Source of the DNA: a bacterium 1xD8-48
GTDB taxonomy: Bacteria; Bacillota; Clostridia; Lachnospirales; Lachnospiraceae
Reading direction: 5' to 3'
DNA length: 49,855 nucleotides
Assembly: GCA_009917455.1 (NCBI GenBank)
Contig: QZDS01000035.1
Location: 1-49,855, forward strand
Under the pieces are notes generated by a model. That model made no database searches. It was not told where the DNA came from and saw only the letters and a list, made by a program, of their open reading frames with translations. The translations under genes were made by a program, and so were the position numbers. Shown piece by piece: positions 1 through 7,741 of this stretch. Positions within the stretch are counted from its first letter, which is position 1. Each line of letters starts with the position of its first letter.

Positions 1-31
1 ATCACCCTTTTGTCTCTGATAAAGCAAGTTA

Positions 32-46
32 CGATGCAGAGCATCG
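32..46. repeat. Small perfect hairpin near window start
   Basis: The arms CGATGC and GCATCG flank a three-base loop (AGA). It lies in the 131-base stretch before the first gene, where I see no coding sequence. It has the same GATGC-NNN-GCATC form as the hairpin at 36598-36610. No run of T follows it, so it is not an obvious terminator. Its function is unknown. Confidence 0.4.
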
Positions 47-131
47 GGGAATGTACCCTCCTATGATTCAAGTTATTTTTTGAATAATTATAATTATTGT
101 TTATATCCAACAAAATTTTATAATTATGTAT

Positions 132-335
132 CTACTCCCGTTCTAACTCTATCACATCTGAAATATCACAATTTAGAGTTTCACAAATCTTTGTCAGCGT
201 TTCCATGCTGATATGCTTTCCCTTTCCCATGTTGGCAATCATATTTGTGGTAAGACCGGCAGCCAGCCGTAAATCCTCTTTCCGCATATTGCGTTCTATC
301 AGCGTATGCCATAGCGGTTTGTAGCTTATATACAT
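132..335 (-). CDS. Small Cro/CI-type (XRE) helix-turn-helix regulator
   Basis: This 67-residue protein is almost entirely one helix-turn-helix domain of the Cro/CI type. The sequence shows the usual pattern: a first helix ending LIERNMRKEDLRLAAG, a recognition region around TTNMIANMGKGKHIS, then LTKICETLNCDISDVIEL. That ending is typical of the single-domain YozG/YvaO-like regulators of Firmicutes, which bind DNA as dimers. No sensor domain is present. The gene is alone on the minus strand, with a promoter at 379-407. Its target is not evident; it might control itself or a neighbouring accessory gene. Family assignment is firm, function is not. Confidence 0.85.
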   Translation of the reverse strand: MYISYKPLWHTLIERNMRKEDLRLAAGLTTNMIANMGKGKHISMETLTKICETLNCDISDVIELERE

Positions 336-378
336 CTATCAGCCTGCCTTTCTCCCCGTGTCGGGGGCTTTTGTACTC

Positions 379-407
379 ATTATACCATTGGACTTGCTAA
401 ACCACAA
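379..407 (-). promoter_or_regulatory. Promoter for the small HTH regulator
   Basis: On the minus strand there is a perfect -10 TATAAT (379-384 on the plus strand). It has a 17-base spacer and a weaker -35 TTGTGG (402-407). It sits about 45 bases upstream of the regulator's start codon. Between them is a GC-rich hairpin (CCCCG-ACA-CGGGG) that could lie in the mRNA leader. Confidence 0.5.
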
Positions 408-525
408 ACATTTCTTGACCGCTCGCCGGTTCTGTCTGGATTGTGCTTTTCCTTTCCGCTTTTTGATTACATTTAATTAGCCATGAACTGCGTAATTGGC
501 AGGCTCTGGCGGTATTTTTAAATGC

Positions 526-1038
526 ATGTATAGGATATTACTGCCAGAGCTGATCCCAATATGCAGGAACCAGTTCGGCGGCCGTGAGTTCCTGAGACGG
601 TTCAGAAAAGACGACAAGGCGCAGGCGAGCAGAATACTGTACAAGAAAGATGTCACTGTATGCCATACTACGGCGGACCCATGTCCTATGAAGTATGCAC
701 CGAACGGGCTCCCAAGAGAAGCAGCTAAGGCAGAGGACGTGGGCTATGCTATTATGATGGATTCATTAGAATATATGGAAAACGATGTGGAATATGTGAG
801 AAAGGTAAGCCGAAAAAGCTTTTCAGAGGTTTTAAATAAGGTGCCGAAACTGGAGAAAATAGAAGATTATAACTTTTATTTTTCTCTTTTTATAGTACGC
901 TTTGTTCAGAAGATGCTGCATCTGCCGATAGATTCAGAATGTAAGTTTACTGCCGGATGGAAATTTAATTGGAAAAATCCGATAACAGGACTCCCGACTG
1001 CTATCCTGAATATGGATTTGGGGGCTTCAGACGTATGA
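526..1038 (+). CDS. Hypothetical protein, unrecognised; possibly a gene remnant
   Basis: The open frame continues for about 170 codons from an ATG at 526, and a TTG at 496 is also possible. No Shine-Dalgarno sequence precedes either start. The C-terminal two thirds look protein-like, with alternating charged and aromatic segments, for example around MMDSLEYMENDVEYVRKVS and FNWKNPITGLP. The first 45 residues look less natural. I do not recognise a family, a catalytic motif or a membrane segment. It has no operon partner: the flanking genes are on the other strand. It may be a fragment of a longer gene whose start has been lost, or a non-coding frame. Confidence that it is translated is modest. 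Confidence 0.3.
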   Translation: MYRILLPELIPICRNQFGGREFLRRFRKDDKAQASRILYKKDVTVCHTTADPCPMKYAPNGLPREAAKAEDVGYAIMMDSLEYMENDVEYVRKVSRKSFSEVLNKVPKLEKIEDYNFYFSLFIVRFVQKMLHLPIDSECKFTAGWKFNWKNPITGLPTAILNMDLGASDV

Positions 1039-1083
1039 GCGCTGTTTTCATGGCGGGTTAATACGATAAGCTGTTTTTTTAAC

Positions 1084-1120
1084 AGAGGCACATGAATGAT
1101 TTCAATTTTCATATGCCTCT
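1084..1120. repeat. Imperfect inverted repeat between orphan frame and phosphatase gene
   Basis: AGAGGCA (1084-1090) pairs with TGCCTCT (1114-1120). Inside it, ATGAA pairs with TTCAT across one mismatch, giving an extended hairpin. A short T-rich stretch follows about six bases downstream on the plus strand. It could end transcription of the orphan frame or of the convergent phosphatase gene, but neither U-tract is ideal. The 144-base gap 1039-1182 contains nothing else I can support. Confidence 0.4.
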
Positions 1121-1182
1121 GCACGTCTTTTTCATAGAAAATTATGTCCTGTCTCTGTATACCTTTGAGAATTATTGCAATT

Positions 1183-1968
1183 TCACCCCGGAAAAGGCGT
1201 TGCAAAAGACCCTGCCGGTGAAATCGGTTCGCCGTTTACAAGGAGATGGTGAACATCTCCCATAGCCTGCACTCTGAAATAAGCTTCCTTTCCCCAGCGT
1301 CTCTCACTGGAAACGATGGTAATACTTGCCGGAGGCAGGAAAAATCCGTGCGTCAGCAGCGGAAAAGGAATATTAAGCAGGCGGGAGAGAACCAGACAGG
1401 TAATTCCCAGGTGGCAGAAGATTACAATTACAGGTTCATCGCTCTCATCGGGAAGCTTATCTATGGTGCGGACATTGCCCGGAGCCACCGTCTGTGCAAT
1501 AGAGCGTTCCTCCATATCAGGGACAAGATAAAAATTCTGTTCTCTTATGTAACCATAGGAAGCCAAAAATTCATCCAGATTTTTGCATACATTTTGAAAC
1601 TGGCTTTTTATCTCAGGATTCTGCTTCATAATTTCGGCGTCCACCCAGTCTGTTCCGGTTGTCATAAGCGGGTTGCCACTCCAATAGGAAGGAACAAAGT
1701 CCCACGGCACGCCGTGTCTTCCGGTTATCGGGTCGTCAATCAGGTAGGAAAATTCCCGCATCCAATCCAATGTAACGGCCTCACGATTCATTTTTTTCAA
1801 AGTGGGAGCGGCGGTATCTTTTGCACGTCCCAAGGGAGAACAGTAAAAGTCGGTAACCTGCCACTTACTGATGCGCCCGGCCAGACATTCCGCTTCCCGC
1901 CATCCGTTTTCTGTCAAAGAGTCCTTTGCATAGTCAGGTTCGCCATGACGGACAAATATGATTTTCAT
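1183..1968 (-). CDS. Histidine phosphatase family protein
   Basis: This 261-residue protein belongs to the histidine phosphatase (phosphoglycerate-mutase-like) superfamily. It begins with the RHG motif (VRHGEPDYAKDSLTENG), in which His8 would be the phosphorylated nucleophile. A second catalytic histidine lies in FCHLGITCLVLSRL near residue 187. The mid-region CSPLGRAKDTA is the usual SP-x-RAxxTA stretch. It is longer than the minimal ~200-residue family members because of an insertion around residues 85-160. The start is supported by GAGGAGG about ten bases upstream. It is a single gene transcribed toward the orphan frame. The substrate cannot be told from sequence; cobalamin-pathway and sugar-phosphate phosphatases share this fold. 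Confidence 0.85.
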   Translation of the reverse strand: MKIIFVRHGEPDYAKDSLTENGWREAECLAGRISKWQVTDFYCSPLGRAKDTAAPTLKKMNREAVTLDWMREFSYLIDDPITGRHGVPWDFVPSYWSGNPLMTTGTDWVDAEIMKQNPEIKSQFQNVCKNLDEFLASYGYIREQNFYLVPDMEERSIAQTVAPGNVRTIDKLPDESDEPVIVIFCHLGITCLVLSRLLNIPFPLLTHGFFLPPASITIVSSERRWGKEAYFRVQAMGDVHHLLVNGEPISPAGSFATPFPG

Positions 1969-2021
1969 AAAGAAACTCCTCCTCGATTAAATTGTATTAA
2001 AATGTCCCGGATATTATTTAA

Positions 2022-2070
2022 AATATTACTGCCTGCCTCTTTCTATGGTTTTTGCACAGGCAGTAATATT
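2022..2070. repeat. Perfect 14-bp inverted repeat with 21-base loop
   Basis: AATATTACTGCCTG (2022-2035) is exactly repeated in inverted form as CAGGCAGTAATATT (2057-2070). It lies in the 287-base stretch between the divergent phosphatase and NusG-II genes. Neither flank carries a long U-tract, so it is not a clear terminator. It could be an operator, an mRNA hairpin or a small mobile remnant. Apart from this and the promoter at 2221-2249, I see nothing in the gap. Confidence 0.6.
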
Positions 2071-2220
2071 GTATATCGAAACAGGACGGATTTCAAGAGC
2101 CGGTTGGCGTGTATTACAAATACCGACAGGTTTAGGCAGACAGGCTGCCAGGGAGAATTTTGGGATTCCTGTTCTGAGAGGGCAGTTCTCTGTTCCGGAA
2201 TAAAATACGACATATTTGTG

Positions 2221-2249
2221 TTGAAACGTATGTTCGCATATGATAAAAT
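2221..2249 (+). promoter_or_regulatory. Promoter of the NusG-II/Gx/ruvAB operon with LexA-box-like spacer
   Basis: The -35 is TTGAAA (2221-2226) and the -10 is TAAAAT (2244-2249), separated by 17 bases. The sequence AAACGTATGTTC (2224-2235) overlaps the -35 and spacer. It differs at one position from the GAAC-N4-GTTC LexA consensus of Gram-positive bacteria, and it is followed by G as are two boxes near lexA in this window. The expected start of transcription is close to the A of the ATG at 2256, so the first gene may be translated from a leaderless or nearly leaderless mRNA. No Shine-Dalgarno sequence is visible. Confidence 0.55.
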
Positions 2250-2255
2250 ACTTTC

Positions 2256-2630
2256 ATGAATAAGTTAAAAAAAGATTTGATACTTTTATCAGGAATTCTT
2301 CTGACCGCTTTTCTCCTGTGGATGGTTCCGTCATTTTTTAACAGGGAGGAGCCCGCAAGGGTAAGGATATATCAGGACGGAAAGCAGACTGCCGATTACC
2401 CCCTTGGGGAGAATCTGGTCACCTCGATTTCCTTTGAGGAAGAGCATTACAACCTTATTCTAATTGAGGACGGGAAGGTATCGGTTGCCGACGCGGATTG
2501 TCCTGACCAGCTTTGCGTCAGGCAGAGAAGTATTTCGGGAAATGGGGAAAGCATTATCTGTCTTCCGCACAGGCTTGTGGTGCAGATTGAGTCGGAGGAG
2601 GAGCGGAAACTGGATGCAATCGCCTACTGA
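2256..2630 (+). CDS. NusG domain II-containing membrane-anchored protein
   Basis: This 124-residue protein has one N-terminal membrane helix (about residues 8-27) and an extracytoplasmic domain of the NusG-II type. The domain is recognised by RIYQDGKQTADYPL, an EEEHYNLILIEDGKVSVADADCPDQLCVRQ stretch holding two cysteines, and the closing ICLPHRLVVQIE. The ADCPDQLCV...ICLPHRLVV pattern is diagnostic of this family in Clostridia. Its biochemical role is unknown. It is commonly paired with the Gx transporter that follows here, whose start overlaps its last codons by 17 bases. No ribosome-binding site is seen, consistent with a leaderless start. Confidence 0.85.
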   Translation: MNKLKKDLILLSGILLTAFLLWMVPSFFNREEPARVRIYQDGKQTADYPLGENLVTSISFEEEHYNLILIEDGKVSVADADCPDQLCVRQRSISGNGESIICLPHRLVVQIESEEERKLDAIAY

Positions 2631-3198
2631 AAAGAAAGAAAACAGAAAAGAATGTAAACCGGTGTCAGGCAGGGTGTCTGCGGACAGGAAAGCTGCAGGC
2701 AGTCCGGCCCATATGGGGCTTTTGCTTGCCTTTGCGCTTATTTTATCCTACATAGAGCTTCTAATCCCTTTTCAGCCGGGAATACCGGGGGTGAAGCTGG
2801 GACTGTCCAATCTGGCGGTTGTGCTCTGCCTGTATTTATTTGGGTGGCGGAAGGCTCTGCTTTTAACGGTGGTAAAAGCGATTTTTAGCGGGCTGCTGTT
2901 CGGGAATCTGTTTATGATTCTGTATTCTCTGGCAGGGGCTGTTTTCAGCGCGCTTATCATGATTCTTCTGAAAAAGAGCGGCTCTTTCCACATCCCTGTG
3001 GTGAGCGGGGCGGGAGGCGTTGCCCACAATCTGGGGCAGCTTCTGGTTGCCATGAGGGTGGCGGAAACCTACGGCATTCTTTATTACATGCCGATGCTTA
3101 TCATTGCAGGGCTTGTCACCGGACTTCTGATTGGAATAACGGCGGCGCTGGTTCTGCCTTATCTTCAAAATATACTTGCGAAAGGAAAACTGAAATGA
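2614..3198 (+). CDS. Gx transporter family protein (HepA-like integral membrane protein)
   Basis: This 194-residue protein has an approximately 35-residue polar N-terminus followed by five or six membrane helices. It matches the Gx transporter family (also annotated as heptaprenyl diphosphate synthase component I). Typical signatures are IPFQPGIPGVKLGLSNLAVV and the glycine-rich GAGGVAHNLGQLLVA. The fold is like that of substrate-binding components of ECF transporters, but the substrate is not established. I chose the ATG at 2614 because GGAGGAG lies upstream and it overlaps the preceding gene in the usual way. The longer frame from 2464 merely shadows the NusG-II gene. Its stop overlaps the ruvA start (ATGA at 3195), which implies translational coupling. 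Confidence 0.85.
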   Translation: MQSPTEKKENRKECKPVSGRVSADRKAAGSPAHMGLLLAFALILSYIELLIPFQPGIPGVKLGLSNLAVVLCLYLFGWRKALLLTVVKAIFSGLLFGNLFMILYSLAGAVFSALIMILLKKSGSFHIPVVSGAGGVAHNLGQLLVAMRVAETYGILYYMPMLIIAGLVTGLLIGITAALVLPYLQNILAKGKLK

Positions 3199-3797
3199 TT
3201 GCTTTTGTAAAAGGAAAAATAGAGGATTTGTCGGAGGAAAACGTGGTGGTGGATGTGGGCGGCGTGGGGATTAATGTGAAAATCTCCGCCGGAACCTTTA
3301 ACCTGCTTCCCGGTATGGGAGGAGAGGTAAAGCTTTATACCTACACCAGCGTCAGGGAGGACGCGTTCAATCTGTTCGGCTTTCTTACAAGGGACGAGCT
3401 GGAGCTTTTTAAGAAGCTGATTACTGTTAACGGAATCGGGCCAAAGGGCGGGCTCTCCATCCTTTCGGTTATGAGCGCGGACGAGCTTCGTTTTGCCATT
3501 GTCTCCGGGGATGGGGCGGCGATTGCGAAAGCCCCTGGAGTAGGGAAAAAAACGGCGGAGAGAGTGATTTTGGACCTTCGGGATAAAATTTCGCTGGAGG
3601 ATACACTGATTCATAAGGAAATACAGGCTTCCGGTACGGGAAGCGGGGACAGTCATGCGGTAAATGAGGCGGTGGAGGCTTTAACGGCTCTCGGGTATTC
3701 GGCTACGGACGCCCTGCAGGCGGTTAGGAAGGTTCCGGCGGACGAAAATACGGATGTGGAGACGCTGCTTAAGCTTGCTTTGAAAAACATGTTTTAA
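3195..3797 (+). CDS. ruvA: Holliday junction branch migration protein RuvA
   Basis: RuvA binds four-way junctions as a tetramer and loads the RuvB motor during recombination and replication-fork repair. The 200-residue length is normal. It starts MIAFVKGKIEDL with the N-terminal OB fold. The helix-hairpin-helix pair follows at about residues 71-130 (VNGIGPKGGLSILS and APGVGKKTAERVILDLRDK). The C-terminal RuvB-contacting domain (EAVEALTALGYSATDALQAV) is preceded by a short linker. The ATGA overlap with the upstream transporter gene couples their translation. ruvB follows after 24 bases. The operon promoter carries a LexA-like box, in line with SOS control of ruvAB in other bacteria. Confidence 0.97.
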   Translation: MIAFVKGKIEDLSEENVVVDVGGVGINVKISAGTFNLLPGMGGEVKLYTYTSVREDAFNLFGFLTRDELELFKKLITVNGIGPKGGLSILSVMSADELRFAIVSGDGAAIAKAPGVGKKTAERVILDLRDKISLEDTLIHKEIQASGTGSGDSHAVNEAVEALTALGYSATDALQAVRKVPADENTDVETLLKLALKNMF

Positions 3798-3821
3798 CAT
3801 CAATCCGGATAAGGGGAAACC

Positions 3822-4820
3822 ATGGCTAAAAGAATGATAGAAACCAACGTGCAGGAAGAGGATATTAAAATTGAAGGCTCCCTGCGCCCGCAAAAATTAA
3901 CCGACTACATCGGTCAGGCAAAAATCAAAGAAAAGCTCAATATTTACATCAAGGCGGCAAAGCAGCGGGAGGATTCCCTTGACCACGTGCTGTTTTACGG
4001 ACCGCCCGGTCTTGGCAAGACGACCCTTGCCGGAATTATTGCAAATGAAATGGGCGTGAATATGAAGGTTACCAGCGGACCGGCAATTGAAAAGCCGGGA
4101 GAGATGGCAGCGATTTTAAACAATCTCCAGGAGGGAGACGTTCTGTTTGTAGACGAAATCCACCGGCTCAACCGGCAGGTGGAGGAGGTGCTCTACCCGG
4201 CCATGGAGGACTTTGCCATAGACATTATGATTGGAAAGGGTCCCACAGCCCGCTCCATCCGCCTTGATTTGCCCCATTTTACACTGGTGGGGGCAACCAC
4301 GAGAGCAGGTCTTTTAACCGCCCCTTTGCGGGACAGATTTGGAATCATCGACAGGCTTGAGTTTTATTCCATAGAAGAATTGCAGACGATTATCATGCAT
4401 TCCTCCAGAGTCTTAAGCGCGGAGGTGGAACCGGCGGGCGCAATGGAAATGGCCAGAAGAAGCCGTGGAACGCCAAGGCTTGCCAACAGAATTTTAAAGA
4501 GGGTGCGCGATTACGCTCAGGTAAAGCATGACGGCATAATCACGGAAGAAGTGGCAATGACGGCGCTTAATCTGATGGACGTGGACAGGATGGGCCTTGA
4601 CCATATTGACAGAAATATTCTTATCACCATGATTGAAAAATTCGGCGGAGGCCCTGTGGGGCTCGATACTCTTGCGGCTGCAATCGGGGAGGATTCGGGA
4701 ACCATTGAGGATGTATATGAACCCTACCTTTTAAAAAACGGTTTTATCAACCGGACGCCCCGGGGCAGGACAGTGACAGATTTTGCATATCGCCATTTAG
4801 GGCTTGAAATTCCCGGATAA
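3822..4820 (+). CDS. ruvB: Holliday junction branch migration ATPase RuvB
   Basis: RuvB is the hexameric AAA+ motor that drives branch migration together with RuvA. The 332-residue protein shows Walker A GPPGLGKTT (about 60-68), Walker B DEIHRL (111-116), sensor 1 GATTRAGLL and the arginine-finger region PLRDRFG. A winged-helix C-terminal domain ends ...GFINRTPRGRTVTDFAYRHLG, which is characteristic. The start is supported by AAGGGGAAA upstream. No ruvC is present, as usual in Clostridia and Bacilli, where RecU resolves junctions; recU is at 27687 in this window. Confidence 0.98.
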   Translation: MAKRMIETNVQEEDIKIEGSLRPQKLTDYIGQAKIKEKLNIYIKAAKQREDSLDHVLFYGPPGLGKTTLAGIIANEMGVNMKVTSGPAIEKPGEMAAILNNLQEGDVLFVDEIHRLNRQVEEVLYPAMEDFAIDIMIGKGPTARSIRLDLPHFTLVGATTRAGLLTAPLRDRFGIIDRLEFYSIEELQTIIMHSSRVLSAEVEPAGAMEMARRSRGTPRLANRILKRVRDYAQVKHDGIITEEVAMTALNLMDVDRMGLDHIDRNILITMIEKFGGGPVGLDTLAAAIGEDSGTIEDVYEPYLLKNGFINRTPRGRTVTDFAYRHLGLEIPG

Positions 4821-4890
4821 TCTGTTTATAATAAATGCTGTATAAGCAGAAGACAAAGTGATACGTTTGGTATACAAGAGGGGTGGGCGC

Positions 4891-5289
4891 ATGTCGACAA
4901 AAACAGATACGGAAGTAATTATCGGAGGTAAGGTTTTTACCTTAAGCGGATACGAAAGCGAGGAGTATCTGCAGAAAGTCGCGTCCTACATTAACAATAA
5001 AATGTCGGAATACGCAAAGGTGGAATCCTACAAAAGACAGCCCCTGGACATGCAGAACGTTCTTCTTCAGCTTAACATCGCCGACGACTACTTTAAGGCC
5101 AAAAGACAAATCAGCCTGCTTGAGGAGGAGATTCAGGGCAAGGAAAAGGAGCTGTATAACTTAAAGCACGAACTGATCGCCACCCAGATTAAGCTGGAAA
5201 ACACTGAGAAAAACGTCAAATCCCTTCAGGGAGAGCTGAACGAAAGCGCAAAGAAGATTATAAAGCTTGAAACTGAATTGAAAAACTGA
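4891..5289 (+). CDS. zapA: Cell division protein ZapA
   Basis: ZapA is a small protein that bundles FtsZ filaments at the division site. The 132-residue product has the family N-terminal domain (KTDTEVIIGGKVFTLSGYESEEYLQKVASYINNKM) followed by a long C-terminal coiled coil rich in E, K and L. I chose the ATG at 4891 because a G-rich Shine-Dalgarno (GAGGGGTGGG) precedes it; a frame from 4858 would add eleven basic residues with no such signal. It is the last gene before the strong terminator at 5354-5405, so it probably shares the ruvAB transcript. Confidence 0.9.
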   Translation: MSTKTDTEVIIGGKVFTLSGYESEEYLQKVASYINNKMSEYAKVESYKRQPLDMQNVLLQLNIADDYFKAKRQISLLEEEIQGKEKELYNLKHELIATQIKLENTEKNVKSLQGELNESAKKIIKLETELKN

Positions 5290-5319
5290 TTACTGTCAGC
5301 TTATCGCAACAAACGCCGT

Positions 5320-5332
5320 CTCGCTTCGCGAG
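5320..5332. repeat. Small hairpin CTCGC-TTC-GCGAG
   Basis: A perfect five-base stem with a TTC loop lies between zapA and the terminator. It is flanked by an imperfect direct repeat, CAGCTTATCGCAA and CAGCTTATTGTAA. Similar GC-TTC-GC hairpins occur at 36598-36610. No function is evident. Confidence 0.35.
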
Positions 5333-5353
5333 CCAGCTTATTGTAATAAAAAT

Positions 5354-5405
5354 ACTGCTGCATTGACGATTGATATGTGGGAATCGAAGGTGTGGCAGTT
5401 TTTTT
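5354..5405 (+). terminator. Rho-independent terminator after zapA
   Basis: An 18-base stem runs from 5354-5371 to 5382-5399 with only two mismatches and several G-U pairs. It has a 10-base loop and is followed by six T residues. It separates the ruvAB-zapA unit from the U32 gene. Confidence 0.8.
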
Positions 5406-5434
5406 GATATTTATTTAGGGAAAAAGGAATCCTC

Positions 5435-7741
5435 ATGAAAAAACCGGAATTACTATCCCCGGCCGGAAATTATGAAGCTCTGCAGGGAGCTATAAACGCC
5501 GGCGCAGACGCCGTTTACCTTGGCGGAGAGCTTTACGGGGCCAGAGCATACGCAGACAACTTTACACAGGATGAAATACTTTCGGGGCTCCACATGGCGC
5601 ATCTTTTCGGCAGAAAGATTTATCTTACAGTCAACACACTTGTAAAGGAGAAAGAGCTGGATGGACTGTATGATTTTCTGCTTCCCTTTTATGAGGCGGG
5701 ACTGGACGGCGTTATCGTACAGGACCTGGGCGTTCTGCGCTATATCAGAAATCGCTTTCCGGCGCTTCCCATCCATGCAAGCACCCAGATGACGCTTACG
5801 GGGCGCTATGGCGCGCAGCTCATGAAGGACGAAGGCGTTTCAAGGATAGTGCCTGCCAGAGAGCTTTCCCTGAAAGAAATCAGGAAAATCAAACAGGAAA
5901 CGGATCTGGAAATTGAGGCGTTCATCCACGGCGCCATGTGTTACTGCTATTCGGGGCAATGCCTTTTCAGCAGTATTCTCGGAGGACGGAGCGGCAACCG
6001 GGGAAGGTGCGCGCAGCCCTGCCGTCTGCCTTATAAGACAGGGGACGGAGAGGAATGTTATCCCTTGAGTATGCGCGATATGCGTACCATAGATATTCTT
6101 CCTGAACTGATAGACGCCGGGATTGATTCTTTTAAAATAGAAGGACGGATGAAAAAGCCGGCCTATGCGGCAGGAGTAACTGCCATCTACAGGAAATATA
6201 TTGATTTATATGTGAAGGACAGAGACAACTACCGGGTTGATAAAAAGGATTTGGAGGTTTTAAATGCTCTTTATATCAGGAGCGAAACCAGCAACGGATA
6301 TTATATGCGCAGAAACGGAAAGGAAATGATAAGCCTTTCTTCACCGGCCTACTGCGCGACGGACGAAAAGTTGCTTTCCGATATCGAGAACAGATATCTT
6401 AACGGCAAAATGACAATCCCGGCAAAGGCTGAAATATTTCTGACAGCGGGCGAAGAAGCCGTCCTTAATCTGACTGCATTTTTACCGGAGGTAGAAAAGG
6501 CCGCTCCCGCACTCCAGGTATTCACAGCGAAGGAAGAAGCGGCGGCAGAAAGCGCGCCTGAATCTCTGCGGAAAACAATCACCGTCACCATAAAGGGCGA
6601 TGTGGTTCAGCAGGCTGTGAAACAGCCCCTGACAAACGATAAAATCAGGGAACAGATTCAAAAAAGCGGCAACAGCTTTGTACGGATAGAAACAGTAGAC
6701 GTGAAATCAGACGGTCCGGTATTTCTTCCCGTCAAATCCCTGAACGGGCTGCGGCGCAGATGTGTGGATGCTTTGGAAACGGCTGTTATCAGGGAAAACG
6801 GTTTTAAGAAAAAAAACTGTTGCGATAGCCTTCCCGAAAAATCCAGGACTTATACTGACCGGATTCCTGCATCCCGGCTGCATTTACCGCAGCTGCATGT
6901 ATCTGTACAGACCTCAGACCAGATAGAAGCTGCTCTGGAAGCTTCCGTATCCCGCATTTATCTGGATTATGGCCTGCCCGCAGAACCGGCATTTTGGGCA
7001 AAGATTTCTGAGCTGACGCAATCGCCAACGCAAAAGCTGGCTAAGGCTCACCCCCGGCCGGAAATTTACGCTTCCACTTCATACATCGTGAGAAACGACA
7101 ATCTCCGTTATCTGGAAATACTGGCGGAATCCTTTGCAGAGGGCCGGATTGACGGCGTCCTTGTAAGGAATCTGGAAAGCTACGGTTTTTTATCCGGGCG
7201 GGTTCCCGCCGGGAAGCTGGTAATAGACGCGGGGCTTTATGTGTGGAACCGGGAAGCGCTGCTTTTCTGGCAAGATAGAGCTGGGGAGTTTTATCTTCCC
7301 ATAGAAGGAACGCGGCAGGAGTGGAAGGAGCTTCTTCGCGCCGTGCCGGAGCAGACAATGAAAGCTTCCGCAGTGGTCTATGGCTTACTGCCGATGATGG
7401 TTACGGCAGGGTGCCTTAAAAAGACGTCGGGCAAATGTGACAAAAGGCCGGAAATGCTGACATTAACAGACAGGTATAAAAAGCAATTTCCTGTTTATAC
7501 AGACTGCCGGAGCTGTTATAATGTAATTTATAACAGCGTGCCGTTGTCTCTCCACGGAATGTTTTCCGCAAAGGCTTCCGTGGATGCATTCTTTCGGGGA
7601 AATTACCGTCTGGACTTTACTGTGGAAAGCAAAGAGGAGACTTACAAAATCATTAAATATTTTCAGGAACTGCCCGGGCAGTACAGGGAGCCTGTTTACA
7701 GGGAATATACCACAGGACATTATAAAAGAGGAGTTGAATAG
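5435..7741 (+). CDS. U32 family protein with C-terminal DUF3656-like domain (RlhA-like)
   Basis: This 768-residue protein begins with a U32 domain: MKKPELLSPAGNYEALQGAI, NAGADAVYLGG and the cysteine-rich stretch EAFIHGAMCYCYSGQCLFS, with further cysteines near residues 192 and 196. A long C-terminal half corresponds to the extension found in RlhA-type proteins. U32 proteins were first described as collagenases. Members such as UbiU and RlhA are Fe-S-associated hydroxylation factors, and RlhA modifies 23S rRNA in E. coli. The architecture favours an rRNA-modification role here over proteolysis; this is inference. Its stop directly abuts the ATG of the following SEDS gene. The start has AAGGA upstream. 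Confidence 0.88.
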   Translation: MKKPELLSPAGNYEALQGAINAGADAVYLGGELYGARAYADNFTQDEILSGLHMAHLFGRKIYLTVNTLVKEKELDGLYDFLLPFYEAGLDGVIVQDLGVLRYIRNRFPALPIHASTQMTLTGRYGAQLMKDEGVSRIVPARELSLKEIRKIKQETDLEIEAFIHGAMCYCYSGQCLFSSILGGRSGNRGRCAQPCRLPYKTGDGEECYPLSMRDMRTIDILPELIDAGIDSFKIEGRMKKPAYAAGVTAIYRKYIDLYVKDRDNYRVDKKDLEVLNALYIRSETSNGYYMRRNGKEMISLSSPAYCATDEKLLSDIENRYLNGKMTIPAKAEIFLTAGEEAVLNLTAFLPEVEKAAPALQVFTAKEEAAAESAPESLRKTITVTIKGDVVQQAVKQPLTNDKIREQIQKSGNSFVRIETVDVKSDGPVFLPVKSLNGLRRRCVDALETAVIRENGFKKKNCCDSLPEKSRTYTDRIPASRLHLPQLHVSVQTSDQIEAALEASVSRIYLDYGLPAEPAFWAKISELTQSPTQKLAKAHPRPEIYASTSYIVRNDNLRYLEILAESFAEGRIDGVLVRNLESYGFLSGRVPAGKLVIDAGLYVWNREALLFWQDRAGEFYLPIEGTRQEWKELLRAVPEQTMKASAVVYGLLPMMVTAGCLKKTSGKCDKRPEMLTLTDRYKKQFPVYTDCRSCYNVIYNSVPLSLHGMFSAKASVDAFFRGNYRLDFTVESKEETYKIIKYFQELPGQYREPVYREYTTGHYKRGVE

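Noticed and set aside
1246..2259. Long plus-strand open frame of 337 codons
   Set aside because: It lies antisense to the histidine phosphatase gene and its product has no protein-like pattern; the phosphatase has clear motifs and a ribosome site.
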